DNA of 64,000 bases from Hygrocybe punicea. Taxonomy: Eukaryota > Basidiomycota > Agaricomycetes > Agaricales > Hygrophoraceae. Under the pieces are notes generated by a model. It made no database searches. It saw only the letters and a program-made list of their open reading frames with translations, and had not been told where the DNA came from. Shown piece after piece: positions 10,826 to 21,893 of this stretch. How positions within the stretch are numbered: the first letter of the stretch is position 1; the number at the start of each line of letters is the position of its first letter. The stretch is taken from assembly GCA_963556145.1 (NCBI GenBank), contig OY744466.1:310001-374000 (forward strand), in the 5' to 3' direction. Position numbers and translations under genes: made by a program.

Positions 10826-12160
10826 ATGACCCAAACCACACTTTCCCCCCTCGTCTTAATCCTTGCTTCGGCAGATAAAACCTCGGCTTTAAAATTCATC
10901 TACAATGAATCTACAGGCTGGACCCTCAAATCCCCCTTGCACACTTTTGTTCATCACGTCATTTCCACCTCTGAGGGGACGATTGACTGTCTCCTGTGGG
11001 ACCCTGAAGCCAAAAACCGCATCCCAAAATATCCTTCTCCTATCCGCAAACCCTCGGTGCCGCCTCCCTATATTATCCGTCCCACCGGCGACCCAAAGAA
11101 GGGTCTCGGGATGTTCGCAGCGCGTGATCTCCAAATCGGCGAACTCATCCTCACCGAACATCCCATTCTTGTTGTCCCTCGCTTGCTCGATTCCATTTAC
11201 GTCACGGGGATACCGACTTTTTTCCCGCCACACAAGAATTCGGCTAATCGGGCAGCATGGGAGGCGATTTTTTGTCCGTTTCTTGAGCGGATAAGCAAGG
11301 AGAAGCAGGACGAATATCGGGCATTGGGAAACGGTCATCCAGAGGACGGAATCGGGCCTCTTTTAGGCGCGTTTAGGACGAACAGTTTCGAACATGCCAT
11401 GGACCAGATTGAGCAATCGTATAGCGCCATCTACAAACTCATGTCCCGAGTCAATCATAGGTACTGTTTTTTTGTTTGTTTTTGTTTTACCTCTCTTCCT
11501 CGGATGGATCGTGTATCTGACCGGATGGATACCAGTTGTTCAGGCAACAATGCCCAATCAAGATTCCTCATGAGATCGTTCGCCATCGAGTTTCGGGCAG
11601 TACGGGTTATCAAGAAAGATGACGAAATTTTCGTATCGTACTGCGGTGACAAGCCTGGCACAACCGCTGACCGCCAAAAATTCCTCAAATTGTATGGATT
11701 TCAATGCACCTGCGCCTCATGCACCAGCCCCGTCTCTGACCATCTCTACCTCAAAATTCTCTCAAGCCACCAGGAGCTCGACCAATCCTACGAATCGTGG
11801 TTGAAGGACCTTACCCTCCCAGACGACCACATCACCAAACCAAGTCTCGTATGGACGTCGTTGATCGAGCAGCAAGGTATACCAGTAATGCAGATATATC
11901 ACCGGCACCTCGAGATCGTCGTGAAGTCGTTTATCGCACTTGGTGATCTGGAGAATTCGGTGAAGCATGGGACGAAGCTTGCCAGGGTTATGCTGGCGCT
12001 GACGGGTGCAGAACATCTAGTGAACGAGTATGCGGATCCTGGGTATTATTTGCGTAACGGGGATTTTGGGACACGTCGTAGGGTTGGACAGGCGAAAGGG
12101 AAGGGGAAGGGGAAGGGGAAGGGGAAGGGAAAGGGAAAGGGTGTTCGTGTTGTTGCATAA
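10826..12160 (+). CDS. SET-domain protein (putative lysine methyltransferase)
   Basis: Two exons, 10826-11460 and 11536-12160, give 419 aa. The 75-nt intron splits the central SET motif; joining restores RVNHSCSGNNAQ, matching the family's (R/I)NHSC box. Other SET landmarks are GLGMFAARDLQIGELILTE at the N-side, AVRVIKKDDEIFVSYCG and the post-SET-like FQCTCASCTSP. The domain is split by a longer middle stretch, as in SMYD-like fungal proteins, but no MYND finger is seen. The C-terminus is a GK-repeat tail (about 12091-12150), probably an unstructured basic tail that contacts nucleic acid or acidic partners. The start at 10826 is the first in-frame ATG after an upstream stop at 10808. An upstream first exon remains possible. 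Methyl acceptor unknown. Confidence 0.8.
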   Translation: MTQTTLSPLVLILASADKTSALKFIYNESTGWTLKSPLHTFVHHVISTSEGTIDCLLWDPEAKNRIPKYPSPIRKPSVPPPYIIRPTGDPKKGLGMFAARDLQIGELILTEHPILVVPRLLDSIYVTGIPTFFPPHKNSANRAAWEAIFCPFLERISKEKQDEYRALGNGHPEDGIGPLLGAFRTNSFEHAMDQIEQSYSAIYKLMSRVNHRYCFFVCFCFTSLPRMDRVSDRMDTSCSGNNAQSRFLMRSFAIEFRAVRVIKKDDEIFVSYCGDKPGTTADRQKFLKLYGFQCTCASCTSPVSDHLYLKILSSHQELDQSYESWLKDLTLPDDHITKPSLVWTSLIEQQGIPVMQIYHRHLEIVVKSFIALGDLENSVKHGTKLARVMLALTGAEHLVNEYADPGYYLRNGDFGTRRRVGQAKGKGKGKGKGKGKGKGVRVVA

Positions 12161-12295
12161 GGATAAGAATGTGATATTGGTCCGAAAGATGAGGTATGGG
12201 CTTTGAGATCCTGGTCATTCCATACGGTCACGACAACCTGCTTGTCGTTGTCAAGTGTGGTGCCGCAGACTCGTCATCTCGAGAAAGCCAATTAC
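12161..12295. other. Short gap between the SET gene and the first transposon
   Basis: Nothing recognisable. It marks the border between the gene-dense part and the repeat-dense remainder. Confidence 0.4.
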
Positions 12296-15194
12296 TGTAC
12301 CAATTCGGTCAATTCACCGGTCGATGTGATGCGTGACACCGCCGGTGACACCTGACCATCCCACTCACCTGACCATCCCACTATGTAAGCCTAACTATAG
12401 CTGTTGAGCACGTGCCTCAGCAGCTATTGTTTGGCTGAACTTCTCTGTTTTCCCAACCCCAGCAATAAACCTTGCCCCAATACCCGCACGTACATAGTAT
12501 AAGTAGATAGCATTCCAAATATAGTAACATTGGCACCGGAAGCACATCCGACGTCAGGAACAAGGGCGCTGATGGGCTCGGGCTTTCCCGTCACCTGTTG
12601 CCATGGCCCCGCCCATCATTCACAGGCATGTGCGCTCGTCGTCGTCAATGTTGTGCACGACCATTTCACTGTCCTGCCATCTTTTCTCGCGGATTTTTTT
12701 ACATATCATATATGTATTGCCCTACATGCCGTATGTAGACTAATATACATGAAAATAAACAAAATAAATGTGAAATAAATGAAATAAATAATAATAATAC
12801 ATGGACGAACGGGTGGGTACTCACCTTCGCGGAGGCGCCGGATAGGGTCTGAAAATGGTGGGGAAGGGTGCTGGATGGTGAGTAAGGGGTGGGATGGATG
12901 ATGGGGGATGGGGAAGGGTACATGGAGTGGGGGTGGCAATGGGTGGTGAGGAAGGGGCCAGGAAGCGAGGTGGATGGGGGAGGGCTCCCGGCCCCAAACG
13001 AGCAGCGGGAAGGGGTGAGTACATGGGGAAAAAGCAGGATGGAGGTGGGTACTCACCTTCGCCATTGGGGCCCCCCACGGCCCCCTTTGCATTCCATCAT
13101 CGATAAAAACAATGGGGACGTCATCTACGACGTCCCCATGGTCCCCATCGTGGGTTTCGTCGTCCAGATTGGTCCCGCCATCGAGTTGCGCGAGGATGGT
13201 GGCAGAGGCGATGGCGGTTCCAATATCTCGACAACAATAACGCCATTGACAACGCCTTCGTTGTGGGCGACTCTCCACATCTCCCTCGTCATCTTCGTCG
13301 CTGTGCGCCCAGTCCACCACCGTTAGTTTCGACATTCGAGGCCGTTGGTTGAAAAAGTCGGTCACGCCCCTGTGCGGTTTTGAGGATGCCCGGGGAGGTA
13401 TTCTTGGTGCATATTGCCACTGTCGTGCTCCTCCTCCTTGTTCCCATCGTTGTTGAGGGGGTGGGGAGCGGGAGTATGGCGAATGGGGGGGGTGATGGTG
13501 GTGGAAGGTCGAAAGCCATATGATCAGTCACATGTGCTTTTCCACCACCCACCACCACCCAACTCACCTCCCACCACGCTCCCACTCCCCACCACCTCAA
13601 CAATGACGGAAACGAGGAGGAGGAGGACGACAGCGACAATTTGCACAGAGACCACCACCCCGGACATCCTCAAAGCTGCGCAGGAGCGCACCCAACTTTT
13701 TCAACCAACGGCCTTGAATGCCGAAACCAGCAGCGGCGGACCAGGCACGTAACAACGAAGGCGATGAAGAATGTGTAGAGGGTCACCCACGGGGATGGTG
13801 TCATCAACGGCGTCATCGTCATCGAGATATCGCCATTGCCACCGCCACTGCCGCCATCCTCGCGCAACTTGACAGCGGGGCCGATCTGGATGGCAACAAT
13901 GACGAAGGAGGTGCTGGGGATGTCTGAGATGACATCCCCATTGCTTTATTCATGGTGGAATGTGGGCAGGGCTGTGGGGAGCCCTTAATGGTACAGGTAA
14001 GTACCCACCTCCCTCCTGCTTTTTCCCCTCATACTTACCCCTTCCTGCCTCTCGTTCGGGGCCGGGAACACTCTCCCATCCATCCCCTTTCCATTTCCCC
14101 CATCCACCTCGCCTTCCCAGCCCCTTCCTTGCCACCAATTGCCACCCCCCACTGCAAGCGTTCTTCCCCGTCCCCAGCGTCCATCCCTCCCCTCACCCAC
14201 CCTCCAGCACCATCCCCCATTGATGGTAGACCAACGGCGATGCCTCTGCAAAGGTGGGCACCCACCAGTTCGGTGGCGGCACCTCATGTATCATCATTTT
14301 TTATTTCATTTATTTCTCATTTATTTCATTTATTTTCATGTATATTAGTCTACACACAGCATGTAGGGCAATACATATATGATATGTAAAAAAATCCACG
14401 AGAAAAGATGGCGGGACAGTGAAATGGTCATGCACAACGTCGACGATGACGAGCGCGCATGCCTGTGAATGATGGGCAGGGCCATGGCAACAGGTGACGG
14501 GAAAGCCTGAGCCCATCAGTGCCCTTGTTCCTGACATCAGATGTGCTTCCGGTGCCAATGTTACTATATTTGGAATGCTATCTACTTATACTATGTACGT
14601 GTGGGTATTGGGGCAAGGTTTATTGCCGGGGTTGGGAAAACAGAGAAGTTCAGCCAAACAATAGCTGCTGAGGCACGTGCTCAACAGCTATAGTTAGGCT
14701 TACATAGTGGGATGGTCAGGTGGCCGGTGAATTGGCCGAATCACCAGATGTAGCGGTGACGCGTGACATGAAGCAAATTTCACCACTCTCAAGGAGTTTC
14801 ACCACTGGCAGTTGCAATACTCACCTGTCATCCTACAGCAAGGCTGATGGGAATGCAAGTTATTTTTCATGCATTATTTTACTTATGTCAATTGTGTTTT
14901 ACAGGAGGCAGTGCACTATGCATCTACTTCTGCTGCCAAGGTAAGTTTTTTCCCCTTAATTTCTAGCTACACACAGGCTACCTATTGTCTCCTCATCTAC
15001 AATGAGCACAATGAGTAGCAAAGAATATAAGGTGGTGTGCAAAAGAGAAGTTACTATATTTAGACATTACTACTTAAAATGGAATTGTTTTGATCAATTC
15101 ACCAATGGCTGTGGTGATGTGTGACAAGCGTGACATTTCGCAGTGTCAAGACCTCGCGTGACGCATGACAGGTGAATTGACTGAATTGGTACAG
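12296..15194. mobile_element. TA-flanked inverted-repeat element (Tc1/mariner-like ends)
   Basis: The left end CTGTACCAATTCGGTCAATT and the right end AATTGACTGAATTGGTACAG are inverted copies with one mismatch, and each abuts TA (12294-12295 and 15195-15196). A third, degenerate copy of the end lies at 14725-14740. Short TGACGCRTGACA-type motifs recur near the ends (12329, 14756, 15127, 15157). Most of the interior is the palindrome at 12366-14722. No transposase is present, so it would be non-autonomous. The third end copy suggests nested or rearranged insertions. Confidence 0.5.
12366..14722. repeat. 2.35-kb imperfect palindrome (foldback element)
   Basis: The arms read inward from CACCTGACCATCCCACT (left; tandemly doubled at 12349-12382) and its reverse complement (14706-14722). 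They pair to a centre near 13.53 kb, so each arm is about 1.15 kb. Pairing can be followed through the ATATATGATATG block (12705 and 14374), the GGTGGGTACTCACC block and a coding-like stretch in both arms. Identity looks high at the outside and lower inside. The several overlapping ORFs on both strands are mirror products of the palindrome and are not called as genes. Confidence 0.75.
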
Positions 15195-15293
15195 TACAGC
15201 GTATTCGGAAAAGGATGGCAAGCCAACTTTTTTTTTTTTGAGGGTCCAACCGGTAGTCACCGGGCATCTCTGATGATGGCTTTTTGAGCAATA

Positions 15294-15475
15294 AGCAAGG
15301 ATATTCGAGAACGAGTCCTGTGGCTCATTGACCATGGCTACACACCTCTCGATATATGCGATTTCTTCAGGATCTCTGAGAGAAGCATCCGCTGCTGGCA
15401 GTGGAACAAACAGCTCTTTGGGAACCCTCTTCCTCCCCCACCTCTTCAGCATGGCTGACCATGCATTCTCAACAA
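15294..15475 (+). pseudogene. DDE (Tc1/mariner/IS630-type) transposase HTH relic
   Basis: The plus strand reads SKDIRERVLWLIDHGYTPLD, then ICDFFRISERSIRCW..WNKQLFGNPLPPPPLQHG before a TGA at 15456, with a few matching residues beyond. This is the helix-turn-helix DNA-binding start found in fungal DDE_3-type transposases (GY-x-x-x-DI-x-x-x-L-x-IS-x-R-S-I-x-RW). The catalytic DDE part is absent: the sequence is cut about 30 bp further on by the Copia LTR. It is outside the TA element and may be the remains of a related autonomous copy. Confidence 0.65.
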
Positions 15476-15507
15476 TGATATGTATTGGAATATATAGTTG
15501 CAGTGGT

Positions 15508-15727
15508 TGTTGACCGCTAAGTTATTTTATGTGGAATGAATTATATTTTGCCTCTCTCTCTGAGAGGGCTTTTATACTAATAGCTAAATCTACTAGAAGT
15601 TTCTTGTGGTGAGTAGAATACATGCTGTGCTTCAGCATTATTCATTGGACAGGTGGGTTTGAGTTCCGGGGTCACGTGAGACAGATTACTAATCCTTTCC
15701 ATGACTATTTGGCCACTATTCCCAACA
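15508..15727 (-). mobile_element. Ty1/Copia LTR (3' LTR)
   Basis: On the minus strand it begins TGTTGGGAATAG directly after a polypurine tract (CCAAGGGGGAG), a classical Copia junction, and ends CGGTCAACA, 220 bp long. A TATA box (TATAAAAG on the minus strand, 15577-15570) sits in its middle. The matching 5' LTR is not found in this window. Confidence 0.75.
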
Positions 15728-16889
15728 CTCCCCCTTGGTCGAATACTCTTTGACTTGTTCCAGGTTGCGGTAAACATCGTCCATGTATTCCGTTACATGT
15801 TCTGCTCTTTCTGGTTCCTCTCTGGTCAATAGACTGAGTTCGGCTGTGAACTTTGCGTGAAGCGGGTGAGGTAACCCTTTTGTAAATATGTCTGCTAGAT
15901 TTTCTTCTGAAGGAATTTGAGGATACCAGATGCGACATGATCTCATAGGAAATGTAGATTGATATCTATGTGCTTCATCCACACGTGGAATTCCAGGTTG
16001 TGCGATATAGCAATCGCGGCCTGATTGTCGGATCGTAAAATTGATTTTTCATCTGACTGTAGGTCTAGTGTTGCCTGAACTTGACCAGCTGAAAAAAGCT
16101 GATTCCGGTCCTGGCTTTTCAGAGCACAATTAACCTTCTCATGGGGTACTATATTGTAGCCATAGGTCATGGCTACAATATAGTACCCCATGAGAAGGTT
16201 AATTGTGCTCTGAAAAGCCAGGACCGGAATCAGCTTTTTTCAGCTGGTCAAGTTCAGGCAACACTATGTAGGTCCAATTCCTTCAATAAGTTTCTATGCC
16301 AGATTAACTGCTTCGTGGCATGAGTAGCAGCGACATATTCTGCTTCGGCTGTTGACAACACAATTGTGCTTTGCTTCTTTGCGCTCAAGCCACAGCTCCC
16401 CCTGCGATCATGAACACATATCCACTAATGGATTTCTGGTGCAGGTTGGATCCCCAATCAGCATCGACGTAATGAACAGTTTCTGTTGTAATCCGTTGGT
16501 CCTTTCTGCCGTACGTTAGTTCATAATCCATTGTTCCTTTTAGATAGCGGAATATCCTTTTAAGTGCCATCCAGTGTTCCGGACTCGGGTTCCGTGTGAA
16601 TTGCGCAATGGTTACAGTTGCATACATGATATTGGGTCTTGTTGCATGCACAGCTCTCCGACTTGTGTTGCGTACTTGATTGAGGTGCGTTTCCACTTGT
16701 TCTCGTCAGTTTCGGTTTCATTTATTCATAGGACCATGTTCTGGTCCATCGGGGTTGATACCAGCTTGGCATCCTTCATTCTGGCCTTCATGAGGATCTT
16801 CCAGATATAGCAGCTTTGTGATAGGGTGACTTTCCATTGTTGGCGGTCTCATTTGATATGGATTCTGAGCAGTAACGTTGGCTTTCCAA
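15728..16889 (-). pseudogene. Ty1/Copia fragment: end of RT and RNase H
   Basis: Minus-strand pieces give the late pol region: AKLVSTPMD, ATRPNIMYA, EHWMALKRIFRYLKGTMDY, VDADWGSN (RNase H Asp), RSDNQAAIAISH, KHIDI and IPSEENLADIFTKGLP, the usual end of Copia pol. Several frameshifts and stops show it is dead. A 201-bp hAT MITE sits at 16066-16266, and reading on both sides joins without loss (ELDL to QSDEK). The fragment ends where the GAG-only LTR element begins. Confidence 0.85.
16066..16266. mobile_element. Palindromic hAT-type MITE (201 bp)
   Basis: Two 98-nt arms that I read as perfectly complementary surround a 5-nt spacer, AGGTC. The ends are TAGTGTTGCC and GGCAACACTA. An 8-bp target duplication TGTAGGTC flanks it (16058-16065 and 16267-16274), the length made by hAT transposases. 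Removing the element plus one target copy restores the Copia RNase H frame. There is no coding capacity. Confidence 0.9.
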
Positions 16890-17458
16890 TGTAGTAGTGG
16901 GTCACGTGACTGTTGGACTACTTAGTTTAGACATGTAGTAGATAGACCCTTATCCTTATCCAGATCCCATTGTAATCTGAGCTTTCCTTGAGCCTGCGAC
17001 TAGCTCAGGACTCCCCTGCCTAGTCCACCTGGTGATGAGATCGTGATTCTAACCTTGCCCAGTTTTCTCAGCTTAGCTTCTTTTCGAGCCAGATTTATCA
17101 CAGTACACAAAACTTCCTCACCAAATGCGAGTCCACAGCCAAAGTCCCATCAAACACGAGCCACAGGGAAAGTTTCCCCACACACGAGTTCTACCCTACA
17201 AGCAGCCCCAACACGAGAGTTTTCCCCTACAAGCCGTCACCAAACATAAGTCACTGAGTCTGTACACAAGAGTTTTCACCCGAGCCGCCATCAAACACAA
17301 GTTTTCACCCAGGATTCCGACACAAAAGCCCTCCCTTACACAAGTTTTCCCCAACACACGAATTCAAGAGTAGCCCTCATATGCCAGTTTTCTCTATGAG
17401 ATCACGCGAGCCCTGAATTTATTTTGCAATCCCAACTACGCCTACTTGGCCCATCATC

Positions 17459-18508
17459 ATGCCAGGCCCCAGCAATAGAAAACAAGCCCTCAAAAAAGCA
17501 AAAATGGCCTCGTCTGCCGAATCCACTGCAAAACCACCAGCGTCAACCGCAGCAAAGTACATGGATGAATATAACCACAGCATGTGCATGGCCGTGATTG
17601 ATGAATTCAACACCATAGACAACAAATACACAGCACTCAAAGGATTTTTCGATATTGCAATTGAACTAGGACGACGGGCGGCATACGAGCAACTAACTAA
17701 AGATAATACAAATGAAGCCAAAGCCTGACGAGGTGCCTACACAGCTGGCAAAAGAGAAGGCTGCTCAATAGGTTACAAGGAAGGGTATGAAGAAGGTCAG
17801 AACTTAGGCTACGACCAAGGATACTTCGACGGATACGACGCCAGCTGCCCCACTGACCAACAGCAACCTACCTACGCATCCGCGTCATCCCAAACAGCGC
17901 CGATTACCAGCGTATCCACGTTGATACAGACAGTGATCCCTAGAACGCCCATTATAGCATTTGCAGCCACCACCACCCAGACAGAAATCGCGTCGAAATC
18001 ATGCATATCCGCGTCAACTCAGACGACATCGTCCAATCGCGTACACACAACAACATAGACGGACACGACACCAGCAATGGCATCTACAGCAGCCCAAACA
18101 GAACCGCCTACCCACGCACGCGCGTCAACACAATCGGCGGCCACCAATTCGGCGGCAACCCAGTACCAACCATCCACCACCTCTGCGTTCACCCAAACAG
18201 CCCTATCCGCTTACGCGTTTGCAGCAGTGCAGACGGAAGAACTGCAACCGCACCTACACATGCCAGAAATGATGGCAGCTACAACAGACAGCGCCGTGTC
18301 ACCAAAAAGCACAACGCCAATGCACCTGCAAGTCCCCACGTGTCCACCTTCATCAAAAGCAACTGCACCTGCAATTGAACGCGTCACATCGTTGTCAAGC
18401 ACCCAAACGGCCCCACCCCCACTGGAAAACGCGTCAGAACGCGCCCCGAGCCCCAGTAACACCCCATACGTGCACCCCACAAACCCACATGCACCCAAAA
18501 CCCAATGA
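17459..18508 (+). pseudogene. GAG-like, TQT-rich ORF of LTR element copy A
   Basis: One frame of 350 codons from ATG (MPGPSNRKQALKKAKMASSA) to a stop, broken by a TGA at 17726 and a TAG near 18056. Both stops are explained by single C-to-T changes (CGA, CAG). It starts with a basic segment, then a short helical part (MDEYNHSMCMAVIDEF), a Gly/Tyr repeat (GYKEGYEEGQNLGYDQGYFD), then a long Thr/Ala/Pro-rich tail with about ten [T/A/I/V]-Q-T motifs (TTTQTE, ASTQTT, TAAQTE, AFTQTA, AAVQTE, SSTQTA). No zinc knuckle is seen. The part from 18545 to 18994 continues the family (VAIQTPQLRTPRP, then a Glu/Lys-rich region) in a shifted frame. Confidence 0.65.
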
Positions 18509-19373
18509 GAGACGCGTTGTGCACCCGCCCTCACCCTAAACCCCATGCCCGTGCAAGACAACGTGCCTGTATGCGTCCCAGACCGCAAACCCACCACATC
18601 AACACCAACGCTTGACCAGTCCACACCCACGCCAGCCCAGAGTCACGACGTCGCCATCCAGACACCGCAACTGCGAACGCCAAGGCCCAACGATGTCGAA
18701 ATGCTAGCCAACGCGCCCCCGAGATTGGAGGAGGAGACGGAAGGAGATGGCATGAAGAGCAAAGAGGAAAAGACAGTGAGGATAGAGGAGACGTGTGAAG
18801 GGATACCTGAGACCGCGACGGACGAATATACACACCAACATGAGAAGACGGCCCAACGAGAGGCCACGAACGATCCTGTTTGCATGTCCAGCCCCACCCC
18901 AGTAAATATATCCCCACCTAGACGATTTTACTGGGCCGAAGACGCCGTGACAATCCCACTCCGCCCTATTTTTGCAACCACATACCTACCCTGAGACCTT
19001 TCAGCCCTCCATTCCAACTTGCGAAGACCATTCGCCACTTTACAGCGCCGTATTCGACGACCACGACCACAGACCCACTCTTGATGTGTTTTCATTGCCC
19101 CCACGGGCCCCATCATGACACAAAGCCACCCAGCCAGCATTGCGCCCAGACGGCCAATCATCACCAAGCCCCTTGCCACAGCCAATTCAACCCCACGTCA
19201 TTCTGAGCACCTTGACTGGGATTGTGATCCCCGACTCTCTGATTTGAGCAGAGCGCTTCAGGCCCTGGGATGGATCAGGCCAGTTTAGCATCGTTTTTGT
19301 TTTTTGTTCTTGTTTTGTTTTTGTTTTTGTTTTTCCTCCTTGGTTCTGCTTTCAGTGTTTTTTTTCTTTTCAT

Positions 19374-19392
19374 GTCGCGACGAGGACATCGC
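19374..19392 (+). promoter_or_regulatory. Conserved GCGACGAGGAC..TCGC motif before the polypurine tract
   Basis: The block GTCGCGACGAGGACATCGC lies just before the polypurine tract. The same motif, as a clean inverted repeat (GCGACG, spacer, CGTCGC), occupies the equivalent place in copy B (56571-56586) and a decayed form is in copy C. Conservation between copies suggests a role in the element's RNA. Confidence 0.4.
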
Positions 19393-19554
19393 TTTGTTTT
19401 GAGGGGGGCAGATGTAGTAGTGGGTCACGTGACTGTTGGACTACTTAGTTTAGACATGTAGTAGATAGACCCTTATCCTTATCCAGATCTCATTGCAATC
19501 TGAGCTTTCCTTGAGCCTGCGACTAGCTCAGGACTCCCCTGCCTAGTCCACCGA

Positions 19555-21771
19555 TGACCGTTACCATGTATTTTTCCTTCAGCTGGTTGATTACCCACTG
19601 ATTCATTGCTCGGTTGTTTGCGTAAGCCGTGAGGTTGTCGACCCATACGAGTATGATGGAAAAGTTTTCACCTTCCTGATAATAGTACGCGCAGTAGTCA
19701 GTCCGCAATCTCGTATAACGAAATTCCTTCATTGTGTTATTGAAATCCATGTTCCATATGTTTCCGGCTTGCCTGAGACCATATATAGGGCATATGAGGC
19801 GGCAAACCTGTCCAGTTCTGTCCTCAAATTCTGCCAGCTGTTTCATGTACAGCTCCTCCTTCACCCATCTGTTAAGGTATGCGCCTTTGATATCCATCTG
19901 CTGGACATCCCAATCCTTGACTGCGGAATATGCAAGCAACGTCCGTAACGTCTCGAACTGCATCACAGGAGTGAATGTTCCGGTTTTGCTGAAATCCACT
20001 CTGGGCTTCTGTGAGAACCCCTCGGCTCTTAATCAGACCTTGTGCCTAGTGATTGCGCCTGTCTCATTGCATTTCCAGTGGAAAATCCACTTGCTTCCAA
20101 TGGCTTCCTGCCCCTCTGGTATGTCTATGAGTTTCCAAATGCCCATTTCTTGTAGCTGATCAAATTCCTCTTTCATCACTACCTTCCAGTTCTCCCAATC
20201 TATGGCTTCCCTGGCTTCCTTTAAATCCCATGGGTCCTTGTCAGTGAGACTGCTATCCTGCTGCATTGTGCTCAAGAACGCATATGCTATGGTTGTTTCC
20301 ACACTGACTTTTTCCTTTTGTTTCGCTGCGGATGATTCTGTTGGTCTCCATACATCAAGCGGTTCGCGTATCTCGTGTTGTGTCGGTTGTGCACATGGGT
20401 TGTTTAACTGTTGGTAGTCATGGTCGACTCCTTGGGTTACTCTTGGTGGGTATGTTATTTTGTTTTCCGGTCTGTGAATGGCCCTTTCCGGTGCAATTCA
20501 GTGGGTTCCGGACTGTTCCAGTGATTCCATTGCGGGTTCCGGTGGTTCTGGAGTTTGCAAGTTGTTGGATTCACTCTGCTCCCCCTGGAATTGCAAACCC
20601 GGTAAGTTGGATACAATCCGGACTTCCTGCAATGCCCCATCCTCATGAAATGCAACATTCCATGACGTCTTAACAGTCCGCATTGCGGCATCATAGTATC
20701 GGATAGCCTTCTGTGACTCCACAAATCCTATGAACTTCATCTTAGCTGATCATGGTGCCAGCTTTGATCTCTTTCCGCCTTGATATAAGATCCAAACATA
20801 GCATCCAAACACCCAGAAATGCGATACATCTGGCTTCTTGCCAGTCCAGGCTTCATGCGGAGTCATTCCATCTAGAGCCTTGGTGGGGGATTGGTTTCAA
20901 ATGTATGCCACATGTGCAACAGCTTCTGGCCAAAGGAATGCGGGCAAGTTTTTAGCGATCAACATCACGCGGGCTAACTCCAGTAATGTGCGATTAAATC
21001 TTTCCACTGTTCCGTGTTGCGAGGGTGAGTAAGGGGCCATTGTTTTGATGACAATTCCCTTCTCCACTGCCCATCTCTTGACTTCCTTGTTGACAAGTTC
21101 CTTTCCATTATCGAACCGCAAATATTTAGGGTTTCAATCGAACTTCTTCTTGATCATGTTAACGTAAGCCTTGATGTGTTCCATTGCCTGGCTTTTCCGT
21201 TTCATGAATAAAGTGGTTATGGTGCGTGTCACGTCATCCGTGAATGAGATATAGTATCTTGATCCTCTGATAGACTCTACGCATGCTGGTCCCCAGACGT
21301 TGCTCAAAGTCCGCTCTCTGGCGACTTTGGATCGTCCATCGGCCTCTTTCGGAAATGGCTGGATGGCTTGTTTCGCCTGAATGCAAGCCTCACAGGTTTG
21401 GGAAGGGACACTTTCTTCATCAATTTCTAGACCCATGACTAACCCCTTTCTTTGCAGGGTCTTGAGTCCGCTCATTCCGATGTGTCTGTACAGGTGGTGC
21501 CATTTGTCACAAGACATTTTCTTTGGCATGGCTATGTTTGCCTTTTCTGGTGTGCGGGATTGCACTCGGGTGTTCAAACAGTATAGTCGTCTGTCTTTCC
21601 GGCCTGTTCCAACAAGTTTATTCTCCTTTGTATAGAGCCTGCATATTCCGTTGTGGAAGTTAACCCATCCGCTGCTTTCATTGAATTGGCTCAGTGATAG
21701 TAGTGAGTTCCGTGACTCTGGTACATGTAGTACGTCTCATAGCTGATGCTGTACATCCTGTCTGTCCACTG
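19555..21771 (-). pseudogene. Ty1/Copia fragment: integrase and first part of RT
   Basis: In minus-strand order: the HHCC zinc module (WHHLYRHIGMSGLKTL, then CEACIQAKQ), integrase core (SFTDDVTRT, RFDNGKELVN, SQHGTVERFNRTLLELARV), then a linker and RT (WKVVMKEEFDQLQEMGIWKL, WDVQQMDIKGAYLN, YGLRQAGNIWN, ILVWVDNL). The RT catalytic box reads VDN where VDD is expected, so the enzyme would be inactive even without the frame breaks (near 20030, 20490 and 21125). The order integrase before RT identifies Ty1/Copia. It continues at 23216 across the hAT element and at 16889 across copy A. Confidence 0.88.
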
Positions 21772-21893
21772 TAGTGTTGCCATGGCTATAGCCGATGTTT
21801 TTTGAAAAATTGCCATTTTAGGCTAGTAAAATTAGCCAAAATTATGAAAATATTTGAGGAGATGGGCGAAGCCAAAAGCTGAGAGGTCACTTA

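Larger units (their letters stand above)
16890..19550 (+). mobile_element. Non-autonomous GAG-only LTR element, copy A (TR-GAG/LARD-like)
   Basis: LTRs of 138 bp lie at 16890-17027 and 19413-19550, differing at two positions (C/T and T/C). They begin TGTAGTAG and end TAGTCCA. The primer-binding site starts at 17030 with TGGTGATGAGA, and a polypurine tract (GAGGGGGGCAGA) precedes the right LTR. Flanks CCAA (16886-16889) and CCGA (19551-19554) form a 4-bp target duplication with one change, and Copia RT sense (VTVIG to KPTLLL) resumes across the site. It encodes only the GAG-like ORF at 17459-18508; protease, RT, RNase H and integrase are absent, so it must use another element's enzymes. Confidence 0.85.

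Noticed and set aside
12706..13365. 219-codon ORF and mirror ORFs (13414-13752, 13952-14389)
   Set aside because: They occur in both arms of the palindrome in mirror form, are low complexity and have no domain.
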